Translations under genes and position numbers: made by a program
DNA from: Streptomyces bambusae
Lineage (GTDB): Bacteria; Actinomycetota; Actinomycetes; Streptomycetales; Streptomycetaceae
DNA: 32,083 nucleotides
NCBI RefSeq assembly: GCF_019400985.1
Contig: NZ_WTFF01000040.1
Coordinates: 1 to 32,083 of the forward strand
Reading direction: 5' to 3'
Notes under the pieces: generated by a model
What the model was told of the DNA's origin: nothing
Seen by the model: only the letters and a program-made list of their open reading frames with translations
The model's database searches: none
Shown here: piece by piece, positions 8,655 to 17,081 of the stretch
Numbering within the stretch: the stretch's first letter is position 1
Layout of the letters: every line of letters starts with the position of its first letter

Positions 8655-8752
8655 TCACGCCCCAGGAGCCTCGGCGATGCCGATCGGGCAGGAGACGCCC
8701 GTCCCGCCGATGCCGCAGTAGCCCGCCGGGTTCTTGTCGAGGTACTGCTGGT
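8655..8752 (-). pseudogene. Displaced msrA 3' end
   Basis: Read on the minus strand this encodes an MsrA C-terminus: [24 protein letters not shown], then AEAPGA and a stop. It aligns throughout with the end of the intact msrA (11100-11200) with scattered substitutions. Similarity stops abruptly at 8752, where the recombinase upstream region begins. It contains no start codon or catalytic GCFWG part. It is best read as the original tail of the host msrA, cut off by integration. The Asp-Lys-Asn-Pro sequence is the more usual Streptomyces version. Confidence 0.85.
8737..8752. other. Candidate left attachment core (attL)
   Basis: tcgaggtactgctggt is identical at 8737-8752 and 11185-11200. Left of it both sites resemble msrA; right of it the sequences differ completely. 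This places the crossover in or near these 16 bp. The exact crossover dinucleotide cannot be read from sequence alone. Confidence 0.6.
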
Positions 8753-8802
8753 TGCCACTTTTCTTTGCGTAGAATTACTGACTCTTCGTAAAGGGGTGGG
8801 AA

Positions 8803-10287
8803 GTGAACGAAGCGACACCGGTGATCCCGGTTGTCTCGTACGCGCGTATCTCCGCCGACACAGCCAGGGACGGCCACGGCGTCGAGGATCAGCACAAGGT
8901 CAACGGCGAGACGGCGGCCCGTCTCGGCTGGACGATCGTGCACCGCTATACCGACAACGACCTGTCGGCGGCCAAGGCGGCGGTGGTGCGCCCGGACTTC
9001 GAGGCCATGGTGAAGGCGCTCAAGTCGGGGCACATGCCGGACGGCCAGCCGGTGCGCGGCGTCATCGTGGTCGCGGACGATCGGCTCACGCGCAGGGCGG
9101 GCGACTACGAGCGGTTCGTGGACGCGCTCACGTACGAGGAAGGGCGCGTCTACGCCGACGCCAAGGGGTCGAAGAACCTCTACAGCGAGGACGTGGAGTC
9201 CATGGGCCTCTTCGGCGTCGTCATCTCCAAGATGGAGGTGCGCAAGATGCAGCGGCGTGCACGCCGCTCGCACCGTGCCCGTGCCGAGCTGGGCATCCCG
9301 GTAGGCGGAAAGCGCCCCTTCGGCTGGAAGGATGACAAGCTCACGCTGGAGCCCGAGGAAGCGGCGTGGCTGGCGAAGGGCGCCCGTGAGGTGATCGCGG
9401 GCAAGTCCCTGCACTCGATCCTCCGGGAGTGGCGGGAGGCCGGCGTCCGCACGATCAACGACAAGGAGTGGGCGAGTCGATCCCTCAAGCTCGCGCTGTG
9501 GAACCCGCGGCTGTGCGGTTGGCGGAAGCACAACGGAGAGCTGGTGCGCGATGCCAACGGTGTGCCGGTTGTGGGCCGCTGGGAGCCGATCATCACCCCG
9601 AGGGAGTGGATGGCCGTCGATGCCGTCTTCTCAGCTCGCCTCGGTCCCAACGTGAAGTCCGACGGAACGGTTACGGACTATCGCACCCCGTCGTACCTGC
9701 TGACCGGAATCCTCCGATGCGGAAAGCCCGGTGCGGACGGTCAGATCTGCAACTCGCCCCTCCGCGCGAACGTGCGGCCGGATCTCTCCGGTGGCTACCT
9801 CTACCAGTGCCCCAGCAAGGAAATGGGCGGCTGCGGTGGCACGGGACGCAATGGTGCCAAGATTGACGAATTCATCACGGAGGCAGTTCTGGCGAAGCTG
9901 GAGGAACGGGCAGCCAGGACGGCGCATGTGGACGAGAAATGGGCAGGGGAAGACGAACTGGACCGCTTGACGCGCAAGCAGCGCAAGCTGCTCCAGGCTT
10001 GGCAGGAGGACCAGATCTCGGATGAGTTGTTCTTCCCTGAGAACCAGAGGATGGAATCTCGGGTCAAGGAACTACGTGCGGACCGTACGCGCCACGTTCT
10101 CAACCAGCAGCGTGCAGCCGAGGTCACCGGCGACGTGCGCGAGCGCTGGACCTCCGGCAGGCTGGACCTGGCACGGAAGCGCGCCCTGATCAGGGAAGCA
10201 CTGCACGCGGTGATCGTCCTGCCGGTGGGCGGCGGAGGCCGACGCCCGTTCAACCCTGACCTGCTGGTCCCGAAATGGCGCGACTGA
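8803..10287 (+). CDS. Large serine recombinase (site-specific integrase)
   Basis: 494 residues from GTG 8803, with a purine-rich GGGTGGGAA just upstream. The resolvase-type catalytic domain (about 8-150) carries YARIS with the nucleophile Ser17, and DDRLTRRAGDYERF. A Recombinase domain follows (about 165-275; GKRPFGW, then WNPRLCGW). A zinc-ribbon domain (about 295-370) has Cys in LRCGK, QICN, YQCPS and GGCGG. A charged helical segment at about 380-450 is a probable coiled coil. Length and order match integrases of the phiC31/TP901 class, which join attP and attB through a Ser-DNA intermediate. The gene begins 50 bp from the proposed attL, the usual attP-int arrangement. The domains look intact, so it may be active. 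Confidence 0.93.
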   Translation: MNEATPVIPVVSYARISADTARDGHGVEDQHKVNGETAARLGWTIVHRYTDNDLSAAKAAVVRPDFEAMVKALKSGHMPDGQPVRGVIVVADDRLTRRAGDYERFVDALTYEEGRVYADAKGSKNLYSEDVESMGLFGVVISKMEVRKMQRRARRSHRARAELGIPVGGKRPFGWKDDKLTLEPEEAAWLAKGAREVIAGKSLHSILREWREAGVRTINDKEWASRSLKLALWNPRLCGWRKHNGELVRDANGVPVVGRWEPIITPREWMAVDAVFSARLGPNVKSDGTVTDYRTPSYLLTGILRCGKPGADGQICNSPLRANVRPDLSGGYLYQCPSKEMGGCGGTGRNGAKIDEFITEAVLAKLEERAARTAHVDEKWAGEDELDRLTRKQRKLLQAWQEDQISDELFFPENQRMESRVKELRADRTRHVLNQQRAAEVTGDVRERWTSGRLDLARKRALIREALHAVIVLPVGGGGRRPFNPDLLVPKWRD

Positions 10288-10304
10288 CGGCGAGCTGAAA
10301 CGGA

Positions 10305-10335
10305 AAGGGGCACGGTCATCCGGCTGGTGCCCCTT
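10305..10335 (+). terminator. Hairpin terminator after the recombinase gene
   Basis: A 9-bp stem (10305-10313 with 10327-10335; aaggggcac/gtgcccctt) around a 13-nt loop lies about 20 nt after the recombinase stop. Confidence 0.6.
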
Positions 10336-10351
10336 CGTTCGTGTTGCGGGT

Positions 10352-10576
10352 GCCGGCCCGCGCAACGACATCGTGATCCACCCCGACGACGCGCCCGACC
10401 TCTAGCCGCTGCCGGACTGGGAGAACAGCGGCGGATGCTGTGGCCCGTCCGGAGACAGCGGACTCAACCGTGCCTGTCCTTGTGGCGCCCCGGTGGCCAC
10501 GCTTGCCGCTGATTGTTACGGCCCCTACGAGCTGCACCTCGGCGCGTTGCGTGTCTATGCATTTGACCAAGGCTGA
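10352..10576 (+). pseudogene. Broken duplicate of the 3' end of the small Cys gene
   Basis: These 75 codons align without gaps to the last 75 codons of the gene at 8011-8496, including GCCGPSGDSGLNRACPCGA and GPYELHL. The 5' part is missing and an in-frame TAG (CCCGACCTCTAG) interrupts the copy. Differences are spread over the whole length, so this is a diverged homolog from another lineage rather than a fresh duplication. It shows that chromosomal flanking DNA is present on the element side of the recombinase. Confidence 0.85.
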
Positions 10577-10580
10577 TCGA

Positions 10581-10610
10581 GTGACCGCTCGAAGGTCGCG
10601 CGCCTATGCT
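10581..10610 (+). promoter_or_regulatory. Candidate leaderless promoter
   Basis: GTGACC (10581-10586), an 18-nt spacer and TATGCT (10605-10610) end 6 nt before ATG 10617. No Shine-Dalgarno sequence is present. Confidence 0.5.
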
Positions 10611-10616
10611 CCCTGC

Positions 10617-11078
10617 ATGACTGACAGAGGACCCTCACCTGAGTGGTGGAACGCCCAACTCCCGCCGGAACGACGGGCGATCGGAATAGTTCAGCAGGCC
10701 ATCGGCCAGATCGACGGGCTGGTGGACTACGTCACAGGCAGGCAGCCGATCGAGCCGCGCGCGGTTGAGATTGCCTGTATCGAGTCCTTCATGGTCAACG
10801 TACGACTGGTGGCCGACTTCTTGATCAAGGGGCGAGAGCCGAAAGATCTCCGTGCTGTAGATCTCGTACCGGGATGGAAGGTAGACACCGAAGCCGGGAA
10901 GCGCCTCGGTGAATGGTGGGATCTGGCAAGCAAGCACGTCATGCACCTGAGCAAGAAGCGCATTCCCGAAGACATCGGGACGATCCAGCCACTCACCGAA
11001 GCCGAGCAGCGACAGATGGCTGCCGACTGCCGTGAGGTGTACGAGTCCTTCCTGGCCCAGTACAGCGCAGTTCATTGA
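10617..11078 (+). CDS. Hypothetical protein of unknown function
   Basis: 153 residues, mostly helical in appearance, soluble, with no signal peptide or membrane segment. Features include a Trp pair at the N-terminus (PEWWNAQLP), EIACIESFMVNVRLVADFL, and a Trp/His region (GEWWDLASKHVMHLSKKRIP). I do not recognise the family. His and Trp residues are notable but form no known catalytic signature. It lies between the broken duplicate and the msrA 3' end, convergent with msrA, 21 bp apart. It may be element cargo or a gene brought with chromosomal flank. The codon bias is less extreme than in the flanking genes, consistent with transfer. Confidence 0.7.
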   Translation: MTDRGPSPEWWNAQLPPERRAIGIVQQAIGQIDGLVDYVTGRQPIEPRAVEIACIESFMVNVRLVADFLIKGREPKDLRAVDLVPGWKVDTEAGKRLGEWWDLASKHVMHLSKKRIPEDIGTIQPLTEAEQRQMAADCREVYESFLAQYSAVH

Positions 11079-11099
11079 GGGCTGCACCGGGCCCGCGGG

Positions 11100-11771
11100 T
11101 CACTCTTCGCCAGGAGCCTCGGCGATGCCGATCGGGCAGGCTACGCCCGTCCCGCCGATGCCGCAGTAGCCGTTGATGTTCCGGTCGAGGTACTGCTGGT
11201 GGTACGGCTCCGCGGGCCAGAAGGGGCGGTCGGCGGCCGGGAGGACCGCCGTGGTGATCGCGCCGTGGCCCGAAGCGGTCAGTACGCGCTGGTACGCCTC
11301 GCGGGAGGCCTCGGCGGTCGCCTGCTGGGCGGGGGAGTGGGTGTAGAGGGCCGAGCGGTACTGGGTGCCGACGTCGTTGCCCTGGCGGAAGCCCTGGGTC
11401 GGGTCGTGGGCCTCCCAGAAGACCTTCAGCAGGGCTTCGTACGAGACCTGCGCCGGGTCGTGGACCACGCGGACGACCTCGGTGTGCCCGGTCAGGCCGG
11501 AGCACACCTCCTCGTACGTCGGGTTCTCCGTGAAGCCGCCCTGGTAGCCGACCAGCGTGGTCCACACGCCCGGGGTCTGCCAGAACTTCCGCTCGGCACC
11601 CCAGAAGCACCCCAGACCGAAGTCGGCGACCTCCAGGCCCTCCGGGTACGGGCCGGACAGCGGGTTGCCCAGGACCGTATGGCGGCCGGGAAGGGTGAAC
11701 AGGGGGTCGGGGCGGCCCTTCAGAGCCTGCTCGCGGGTGGGGAGCTCGGGCGTACGGCGGTACGTGAACAT
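11100..11771 (-). CDS. msrA: Peptide-methionine (S)-S-oxide reductase
   Basis: 223 residues. MsrA reduces methionine-S-sulfoxide in proteins or free form, repairing oxidative damage in the cytosol. The catalytic motif GCFWGAE has the nucleophile Cys55, and the recycling Cys lies in the C-terminal [16 protein letters not shown] 11771 is chosen because GGAGG lies 8 nt upstream; an in-frame start at 11795 would add eight residues and bury that RBS. The last 33 or so codons appear to have been replaced on integration: they read [11 protein letters not shown], where the displaced tail reads [11 protein letters not shown]. Function should be kept, since the resolving Cys is present. There is no msrB beside it. 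Confidence 0.95.
   Translation of the reverse strand: MFTYRRTPELPTREQALKGRPDPLFTLPGRHTVLGNPLSGPYPEGLEVADFGLGCFWGAERKFWQTPGVWTTLVGYQGGFTENPTYEEVCSGLTGHTEVVRVVHDPAQVSYEALLKVFWEAHDPTQGFRQGNDVGTQYRSALYTHSPAQQATAEASREAYQRVLTASGHGAITTAVLPAADRPFWPAEPYHQQYLDRNINGYCGIGGTGVACPIGIAEAPGEE
11185..11200. other. Candidate right attachment core (attR), inside msrA
   Basis: This is the second copy of the 16-bp core, within the msrA coding sequence about 100 bp from its stop. To its left, msrA is the divergent replacement version; to its right lies the remainder of the host gene. Confidence 0.55.
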
Positions 11772-11891
11772 GGATGGCGCCTCCTCGCTGGTCACAACAG
11801 CGGGGGAGGGGCGGGGATTCCCCGGAGGGGGCAGGCTGTGTGGGGCGGGCCCGGGGCCCGCCCCACCTGCGACGGGCCGCGTGGGCTGCGG

Positions 11892-13037
11892 CTACGCCTG
11901 CGTCACCTGGCGCACCGTGTAGTCGCGTGCCTTGGTGTACCGGCTGCGCGGGTTGCCCGAGTAGGACCACGGGACCGCCCCGATGCAGCCGTCGACCGCC
12001 CGGAAATGCTCCAGCGCCTCCTCGTAGCGGTCCTGCCAGTACAGGATCCACGCCAGCATGTGCCGCAGCCGCACCGCCCGCGGGTCGGCGGGGTCGGCCG
12101 CCGCCAGGTCCGCCAGGGCGGCGTCGGCCGCGGCCACGATGTGCGGCTCCTTGTAGTAGACGTCCGGGTCGAGGTCGCTCTCGTACGTCTCCCGCTCGAA
12201 GTACGCCGTCAGGGGCAGCAGCGTCAGCAGGTCGCCCGGCGCGCCGGAGGCCGCCGACTTCGCGGCGAAGGACTCGGCCTCCTCGTGCGAGCCGCGCCAC
12301 TTGCGGCACCAGTACTGCAGGGCGTTGGTGTGCGCCGCCACCACCTTCGGCCCGCGCGTGACGATCTGCTCCCACAGCTGTGCGTACCGCTCGTGGGAAT
12401 AGCCCAGAGCCATCGCGATCGGCTGCTCCAGCATGTACGGCACCGGGTCGGCGGGGCCGGCGAGCCGCTGCGCCTCGTGCACGGCCTCCTGGGCCGAGCC
12501 GAGCAGCTGGTGGAAGACCCGGAACTGCTCGTCGGTCGTGTACTTCGCCGACTTCGACCCGCGTACGTTCCATGCCACGAGCACCGAGGCGTCGGCGTGG
12601 ACCGCGGCGGCGGTGGCGTCCTGCGGCCGGGCCGCGCGCCAGGCCAGCAGCCAGGCGTCGTCCTCGGCGGCCGGCTCCGCCAGCGTCCGGATCCGGTGGT
12701 CGCGCTCGTCCCAGTCCTGCCCGGCGGCCTCGATCCAGGCCGCGCCGGCCGCCCAGTCGCCCGCCGTGACCGCCGCGACGGCGGCGGTCTCCTCGGCGGG
12801 GACCGGCGCCCGGTGCTCGGTGTCCAGGTCATCGGCCGCCACGAAGCCCTGCGCGACGACCGCCCGCGCCTGCTCGGCCTCGATCTCGGCCCGCCGGGCC
12901 CGGCTGGCCGCGGCCTCGGCGTTGAGCCGGTCCGCCTCCGCGTTCAGGCGCTTGGCCTTGCGGAGGTAGTACACCCCGCGCAGGACCCAGATGGCGCCCG
13001 CGGCCAGCGGCACGCCCAGGATGATCAACCACGTCAT
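11892..13037 (-). CDS. Membrane-anchored helical-repeat protein, local paralog family member 1
   Basis: 381 residues. An N-terminal membrane helix (about 3-25) is followed by a charged coiled coil (about 26-60; RKAKRLNAEADRLNAEA) and a helical, TPR-like body. Signature blocks are GFVAADDLD, Trp-rich repeats, and QYWCRKWRGSHEEAESFA, which recur in the proteins at 14836-15948 and 19407-20519. The function is unknown; a DUF4034-like relation is possible but unverified. Its ATG overlaps the stop of the M48 peptidase gene (ATGA at 13034-13037), so the two are translationally coupled and may work together at the membrane. Confidence 0.8.
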   Translation of the reverse strand: MTWLIILGVPLAAGAIWVLRGVYYLRKAKRLNAEADRLNAEAAASRARRAEIEAEQARAVVAQGFVAADDLDTEHRAPVPAEETAAVAAVTAGDWAAGAAWIEAAGQDWDERDHRIRTLAEPAAEDDAWLLAWRAARPQDATAAAVHADASVLVAWNVRGSKSAKYTTDEQFRVFHQLLGSAQEAVHEAQRLAGPADPVPYMLEQPIAMALGYSHERYAQLWEQIVTRGPKVVAAHTNALQYWCRKWRGSHEEAESFAAKSAASGAPGDLLTLLPLTAYFERETYESDLDPDVYYKEPHIVAAADAALADLAAADPADPRAVRLRHMLAWILYWQDRYEEALEHFRAVDGCIGAVPWSYSGNPRSRYTKARDYTVRQVTQA

Positions 13038-14686
13038 GATGCGAGCACCAGCTTCCGGAGGGGAGTCGTGTCGGGCAGGTCGGCGACGGCCGCGTCGATG
13101 GCGAGGGCCAGCTGGTCCTCGTAGCCGTCGCCCGGGTAGCGCAGCGAGGCCTCGTCGGACCACGACAGCTGCCAGCGGGCGGTGCCGGCGGCCGTCAGCT
13201 CGACGACGACCAGCTGCTTCAGCGCGCGCCGGACGACCGGGCGGGCGAACTCGCGGGCGGCCCGCCCGCTGGCGGCAGCGGCCTCGTCGGACTTCGGGAA
13301 GCGGCCGGCGAGGCGCCAGAGGGCGGCGGGGTCGGCTTCGACGAGGTCGAGGAGGTGGACGAGGGTGCCGGTCCCCGGGGTCATGTGCGCGGAGCTTCCC
13401 GTGGTCGCGGCGACCTCCGCGGCCACCGCCTCGCGGATGGGTCCGGCGCCCTGGCCGACGTACTGCGTCATCGAGCGGTGGACCAGCTCGTCCCAGTCGG
13501 CGCGCGGCAGGGCCAGCGCCTCCTCGCTCAGGAACTCCCGCTCCAGCGCGGCGAGGGCGTCGGCGGGGGCGGAGAGGAGGTCCAGGGCGGGGCCGGGCCG
13601 GGTGCCATCGGCGTAGCCGCTTCCCCGCCCGTCGTCCGGCAGGGCCTCGATGCGGGCCACCCGGTCGGCGATCGGCGGGTGCGAGTCGTACGGGGAGGCG
13701 GGGTCGGTCGGCAGGTCGGTGCGCAGCTCGTCGAGGTCGGCCGAGCGGGCGGGCAGGAGGTGGACGAAGCCGCCGTAGAACTGTCCCTGCGGCGGCAGCA
13801 GCCGGGCGCCGAGGCCGAGGGTGGCGTAGGACTCCATGTAGAAGCCGTACGCCGCGGACAGGGCGGGCAGCTCGCGCAGCGCGGAGGCGTACGCGTCGCG
13901 GCCGGCGATCCGCGCGGCGGCCAGGTCGGCTGCGTACTCCTGGCGGCGGAAGCCGGAGAGGGTGGCGCGCAGGAACAGCCCGGCGTACCAGGTGTAGATC
14001 TTCGCCATCGCCCGGTACGTGGCACCGGCGCCGGACGCGGAGACCTCGCCCGCCTTCTTGCCCTTGGCCAGCCGCTTCGCGGCGGCCTTCTCCTGCCTGG
14101 CCAGTTCCTTGGCCGCGGTCTTGTCGGCGCGCGCGTGGAAGTGGGCGACGGTCCGCTCGATCTGCGCCTTGCCGCGGACGATCAGCGGGGTGAAGCGGGT
14201 GTCGGAGTGGCTGTAGTGGCCGAGTTCGTGGGCGAGGACCGCGCGCAGCTGCATCTCGTCCAGGCCGCTCATCAGGGGCAGGCCGAGAGTGAGGGTGCGG
14301 CGGCCGCCCACCAGGCCGCCGAAGCGGGCCTGTTCGCTGACGGACGCGTTGACCTCGTCGGTCAGCACGATCTCGTCGGGGGCGCGGGTGTCGACCTGCT
14401 CGGCGAGCTCGCGCACGATCTGCCAGAGGCGGGGCTCCTGCTCCGGGGTGACGCGGATGCCGGGATGCGGCTCGTCCTTGGGGGTGCGGAGCATGAACAT
14501 GCCGCGCACGATCGGTACGGCGAGCAGCACGCTCACGACGACGATCTTGGCGGCCACCGGGCCGCCGTCGGTCAAGCCGATGAGGGCGAGGTCGATGCCG
14601 GCCAGGGCGGCCAGCAGCAACAGGCCCAGGAGATAGAAACCGGCGAGCAGGACGAGTGCTCGCACGGCGCGCAGAGTTGCGCCCAT
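13034..14686 (-). CDS. M48 family membrane zinc metallopeptidase
   Basis: 550 residues. Two hydrophobic segments lie at the N-terminus (about 8-30 and 42-60). The zinc motif HELGH is at 153-157, preceded by LRAVLA, and a downstream RRQEYAADLAAARIAG supplies the probable third ligand Glu near 250. A Lys/Ala-rich insertion (about 190-215) lies between them. This is the pattern of HtpX/CAAX-protease-like M48 enzymes, but the protein is longer, with a C-terminal region of about 200 residues of unknown role. ATG 14686 follows a GGGGGGAT sequence. It is transcribed with the paralog genes on both sides, which suggests a shared membrane or quality-control task; that is inference. Confidence 0.88.
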   Translation of the reverse strand: MGATLRAVRALVLLAGFYLLGLLLLAALAGIDLALIGLTDGGPVAAKIVVVSVLLAVPIVRGMFMLRTPKDEPHPGIRVTPEQEPRLWQIVRELAEQVDTRAPDEIVLTDEVNASVSEQARFGGLVGGRRTLTLGLPLMSGLDEMQLRAVLAHELGHYSHSDTRFTPLIVRGKAQIERTVAHFHARADKTAAKELARQEKAAAKRLAKGKKAGEVSASGAGATYRAMAKIYTWYAGLFLRATLSGFRRQEYAADLAAARIAGRDAYASALRELPALSAAYGFYMESYATLGLGARLLPPQGQFYGGFVHLLPARSADLDELRTDLPTDPASPYDSHPPIADRVARIEALPDDGRGSGYADGTRPGPALDLLSAPADALAALEREFLSEEALALPRADWDELVHRSMTQYVGQGAGPIREAVAAEVAATTGSSAHMTPGTGTLVHLLDLVEADPAALWRLAGRFPKSDEAAAASGRAAREFARPVVRRALKQLVVVELTAAGTARWQLSWSDEASLRYPGDGYEDQLALAIDAAVADLPDTTPLRKLVLAS

Positions 14687-14786
14687 CGGGACAGATCCCC
14701 CCCAGGGATGTGAACGGGTGTGGCGGTTGATCGTACTGGTGACCGATCCCTGCCTGTGGCCGCCCGAGGCGGCCGCCGCCGCGCGC

Positions 14787-14845
14787 CGACCGCCCCTGCC
14801 TATGGCTACCCGCGTCGACCGACCCCTGCCTGCGGCTACCCGCGT
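14787..14845. repeat. Two-copy tandem repeat in an intergenic gap
   Basis: A roughly 30-bp unit with core ccctgcct-tggctacccgcgt occurs at 14787-14815 and 14816-14845, in the gap between the M48 gene and the gene at 14836-15948 and just overlapping that gene's 3' end. A third, more degraded ccctgcctgtggc lies near 14750. Confidence 0.6.
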
Positions 14846-15948
14846 CGGCTCGCGCCGCGCGCCGCCAGGCCCCGCGCCCGGTCGAAGGCGACGACCGCGC
14901 CCGCCTCGTCGTCCTTCCACGGGCGCGCCCCGCAGTACGGCCCCAGCCGCCGGAACTGCTCCAGCGCCGCCCCGTACGCACCCACCCGTCCCAGCCGGTA
15001 CGCCAACAGGTGGCGCAGCTGCGGCAGTTCCGGGTGGTCCTGGGGGACGGAGTCCAGGCGCCGCGCGATGTCCTCCAGCCGCGCCCGGCCCTGCGCGCCG
15101 CGCAGGCCGTCGATCCGCTCGGCCCGCTTCCCCACCTTGTCCAGTTCGTCCAGCGCATGCAGGTAGAGGCCGGGCAGAGTGCTGCCGTGCGGCGCGGACG
15201 TGACCGCGCGGACGGCGAAGTCGAGCATCAGCTCGTCGGAGCCGTGCCACTTGGCGCACCAGTACTGCAACGCCTGCCAGTGCGCGGCGGTGTGGTGCGG
15301 GGCGCGGGCCGTCAGGTTCCGCCACAGGTCGTGGAACTGGCTCTGCGAGTACGACATCGCCCGCGCCGCCGTGATCATCACGACCCAGGGGCCGGGGTCG
15401 TGCGGGGCCCGGTCGGCGGTGCGCTGTGCGGCGGCCATGGCGGCGGGCAGCATCGAGCGGAACCGCCGCATGTCCTCGTCCGGGACCTGGTGCGCGTAGG
15501 CGGAGCCACGTATCGCCCAGGCCTCGTCCACGAGCACCAGCGCGTGGACGGTACCCGCGTCGCCGCTGTCGGGCAGGGCCGTACGCCAGTCGGTCAGCCA
15601 GCGGTCGTCGCCACGGGCGATCTGCGCCAGCGTCTCGATGCGCGACCACCGCTCGTCCCAGTCGGCGCCCGCCTCCTCGGCGTACGCCGCGGCCACCCGC
15701 CAGTCACCGCCCCAGGCGGCCTCGGCCACCTTCTGCTCTTCCGCGCACGTCGCGCCGTCGGGCTCGGGGCCGGGGCGACGGGGGTCGAGCTGCTCGCGCG
15801 GTACGAGCCCGAAGGCGGCGGGGTCGAACTGCGTGCGCACCCACCTGTCGGCGGACGGAGAAACGGGCCGGCGCTTGCGGAACGCCCAGGCCACGGCCAG
15901 GGAGAGCAGCACGAGGAGTACGACGAGAGCTACGATCACGGCCGCCAT
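14836..15948 (-). CDS. Membrane-anchored helical-repeat protein, local paralog family member 2
   Basis: 370 residues. A strong N-terminal membrane helix (about 3-24) precedes basic residues (FRKRR), so the body should face the cytosol. Family blocks are FGLVPREQLDPRRPGPE (about 46-62), DWDERWSRIETLAQIARGDD, and QYWCAKWHGSDELMLDFAVRA. The function is unknown. It is the first gene of a set of three reading toward 11892; a gap of about 150 bp separates it from the M48 gene. The upstream 15949-16163 (215 bp) shows no gene and probably holds its promoter. Confidence 0.8.
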   Translation of the reverse strand: MAAVIVALVVLLVLLSLAVAWAFRKRRPVSPSADRWVRTQFDPAAFGLVPREQLDPRRPGPEPDGATCAEEQKVAEAAWGGDWRVAAAYAEEAGADWDERWSRIETLAQIARGDDRWLTDWRTALPDSGDAGTVHALVLVDEAWAIRGSAYAHQVPDEDMRRFRSMLPAAMAAAQRTADRAPHDPGPWVVMITAARAMSYSQSQFHDLWRNLTARAPHHTAAHWQALQYWCAKWHGSDELMLDFAVRAVTSAPHGSTLPGLYLHALDELDKVGKRAERIDGLRGAQGRARLEDIARRLDSVPQDHPELPQLRHLLAYRLGRVGAYGAALEQFRRLGPYCGARPWKDDEAGAVVAFDRARGLAARGASRRG

Positions 15949-16163
15949 GATGGGCCGTGCCGCCTGCTCCCACCAACCTGGAATCCCGATCGTTACGAAT
16001 GGGCGTACGCAGCGGTCGTCCGGTGTATTCGGGGCCGCGGCGGAATCTCCGCACGGTCATCGGCGAGTGCTGATCGCGCCCTGGGCGCCACGATCCCCCC
16101 AACTCCGCGGTCTCTGCCGCCGGATGGGACTGACAAGTTGAGACAAACAGTGGATCGCGTTGC

Positions 16164-17081
16164 TTACGCTCCGTCTCGTCGTCGATAGGCCCACGCCCCG
16201 GCGACTGCGACGGCGAGGGCGAAAAGGACGTGAACCATCAGTCCGGTCCAGGGTCCGAGCCCGTTGTCGAGTAGCCCCTGCGCAGGCGAGGCGTCCGTGC
16301 TGGTGTCCGACGCGTCGGCCATGGCGGCTCTGGCGGCAGCGAAGGGCAGTACTTCGTGCAGTGCGGAGATGCCGAGCAGACGGCCGAGCAGTAGCCCTGT
16401 CAGTCGTTCGATGATCAGTGGCCACAGGACGAGTAGGAGCACGGTCCATACCCGGTTGCGGAGGAGGGCTGCCACGGAGCCGGCCAGCACGGGCCAGCAG
16501 GCCATAACAAGCGTGAAACGCAGGAGCGCGGGCAGAGTCTGCTCCCATGCGGGCTGAGGAGTGCCACTCATGGCCAGGGCTGATGCTCCGGCAGCCCCAG
16601 CGATCAGCACGGTCACCACGGCTGTGGCGGACGTCAGTAGTGCCGCGACGCACAGTTTCGCAACGAAGGCAGTCGTCCGGGACGCGGCGGTCAGCCAGGT
16701 CGTACGGGCAGCCCCGCGTGTGAGGTCGGTGCTGACAGAGCTCGTGCCCAGGGCTATCAGCAGCAGGGCCAGCAGAGGCAGTTGGGTGGCGGCGGGAGCC
16801 CACTGGAGAGCGTCCGCCACCGTTGCGGGGGTGGGGGCGGAGTCTGTGTCGGCCACAAGCAGCAGGCTCACTCCGTTGCCGACAGTCAGGACCGCCGCCA
16901 CGGACAGCAGGACCCAGGTGGCACGCAATCCACGCAGATGATGCCATTCGTAGGCTGCGGCCCGGCGCAACGCACGGGCAGGGTGAGGAGTGTGCGGCGG
17001 GCCACCTGGTGTATCCGCTGCCGTCCCGGCCGGGAACGGACCGGGGCCCGGCTGCATGGGATCCGTCGTCTGGGTGCTCAT
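16164..17081 (-). CDS. ABC-2-type transporter permease
   Basis: 305 residues with a long Pro/Gly-rich N-terminal segment (about 1-35), then six hydrophobic segments: about 55-75, 95-115, 135-165, 190-210, 215-240 and 280-300. It has no binding-protein partner or extracytoplasmic domain, which fits the BcrB/LanE-type permeases of drug or bacteriocin export and immunity systems. Its ATG overlaps the ATPase stop (ATGA at 17078-17081), so the two are coupled. It is the last gene of the peptide/ABC islet. Codon bias and GC are lower than in flanking genes, consistent with acquisition. Confidence 0.85.
   Translation of the reverse strand: MSTQTTDPMQPGPGPFPAGTAADTPGGPPHTPHPARALRRAAAYEWHHLRGLRATWVLLSVAAVLTVGNGVSLLLVADTDSAPTPATVADALQWAPAATQLPLLALLLIALGTSSVSTDLTRGAARTTWLTAASRTTAFVAKLCVAALLTSATAVVTVLIAGAAGASALAMSGTPQPAWEQTLPALLRFTLVMACWPVLAGSVAALLRNRVWTVLLLVLWPLIIERLTGLLLGRLLGISALHEVLPFAAARAAMADASDTSTDASPAQGLLDNGLGPWTGLMVHVLFALAVAVAGAWAYRRRDGA

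Larger units (their letters stand above)
8753..11200. mobile_element. Minimal integrated element in the 3' end of msrA
   Basis: About 2.45 kb lies between the displaced msrA tail and the point where the intact msrA becomes unique. It holds a large serine recombinase, its terminator, a broken copy of the neighbouring small gene, an unknown 153-residue gene and a replacement msrA 3' end. There is no replication, transfer or phage structural gene, so it is either a stripped remnant or a very small element. The replacement tail restores a full MsrA. The ends are inferred from the 16-bp identity. Confidence 0.6.
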
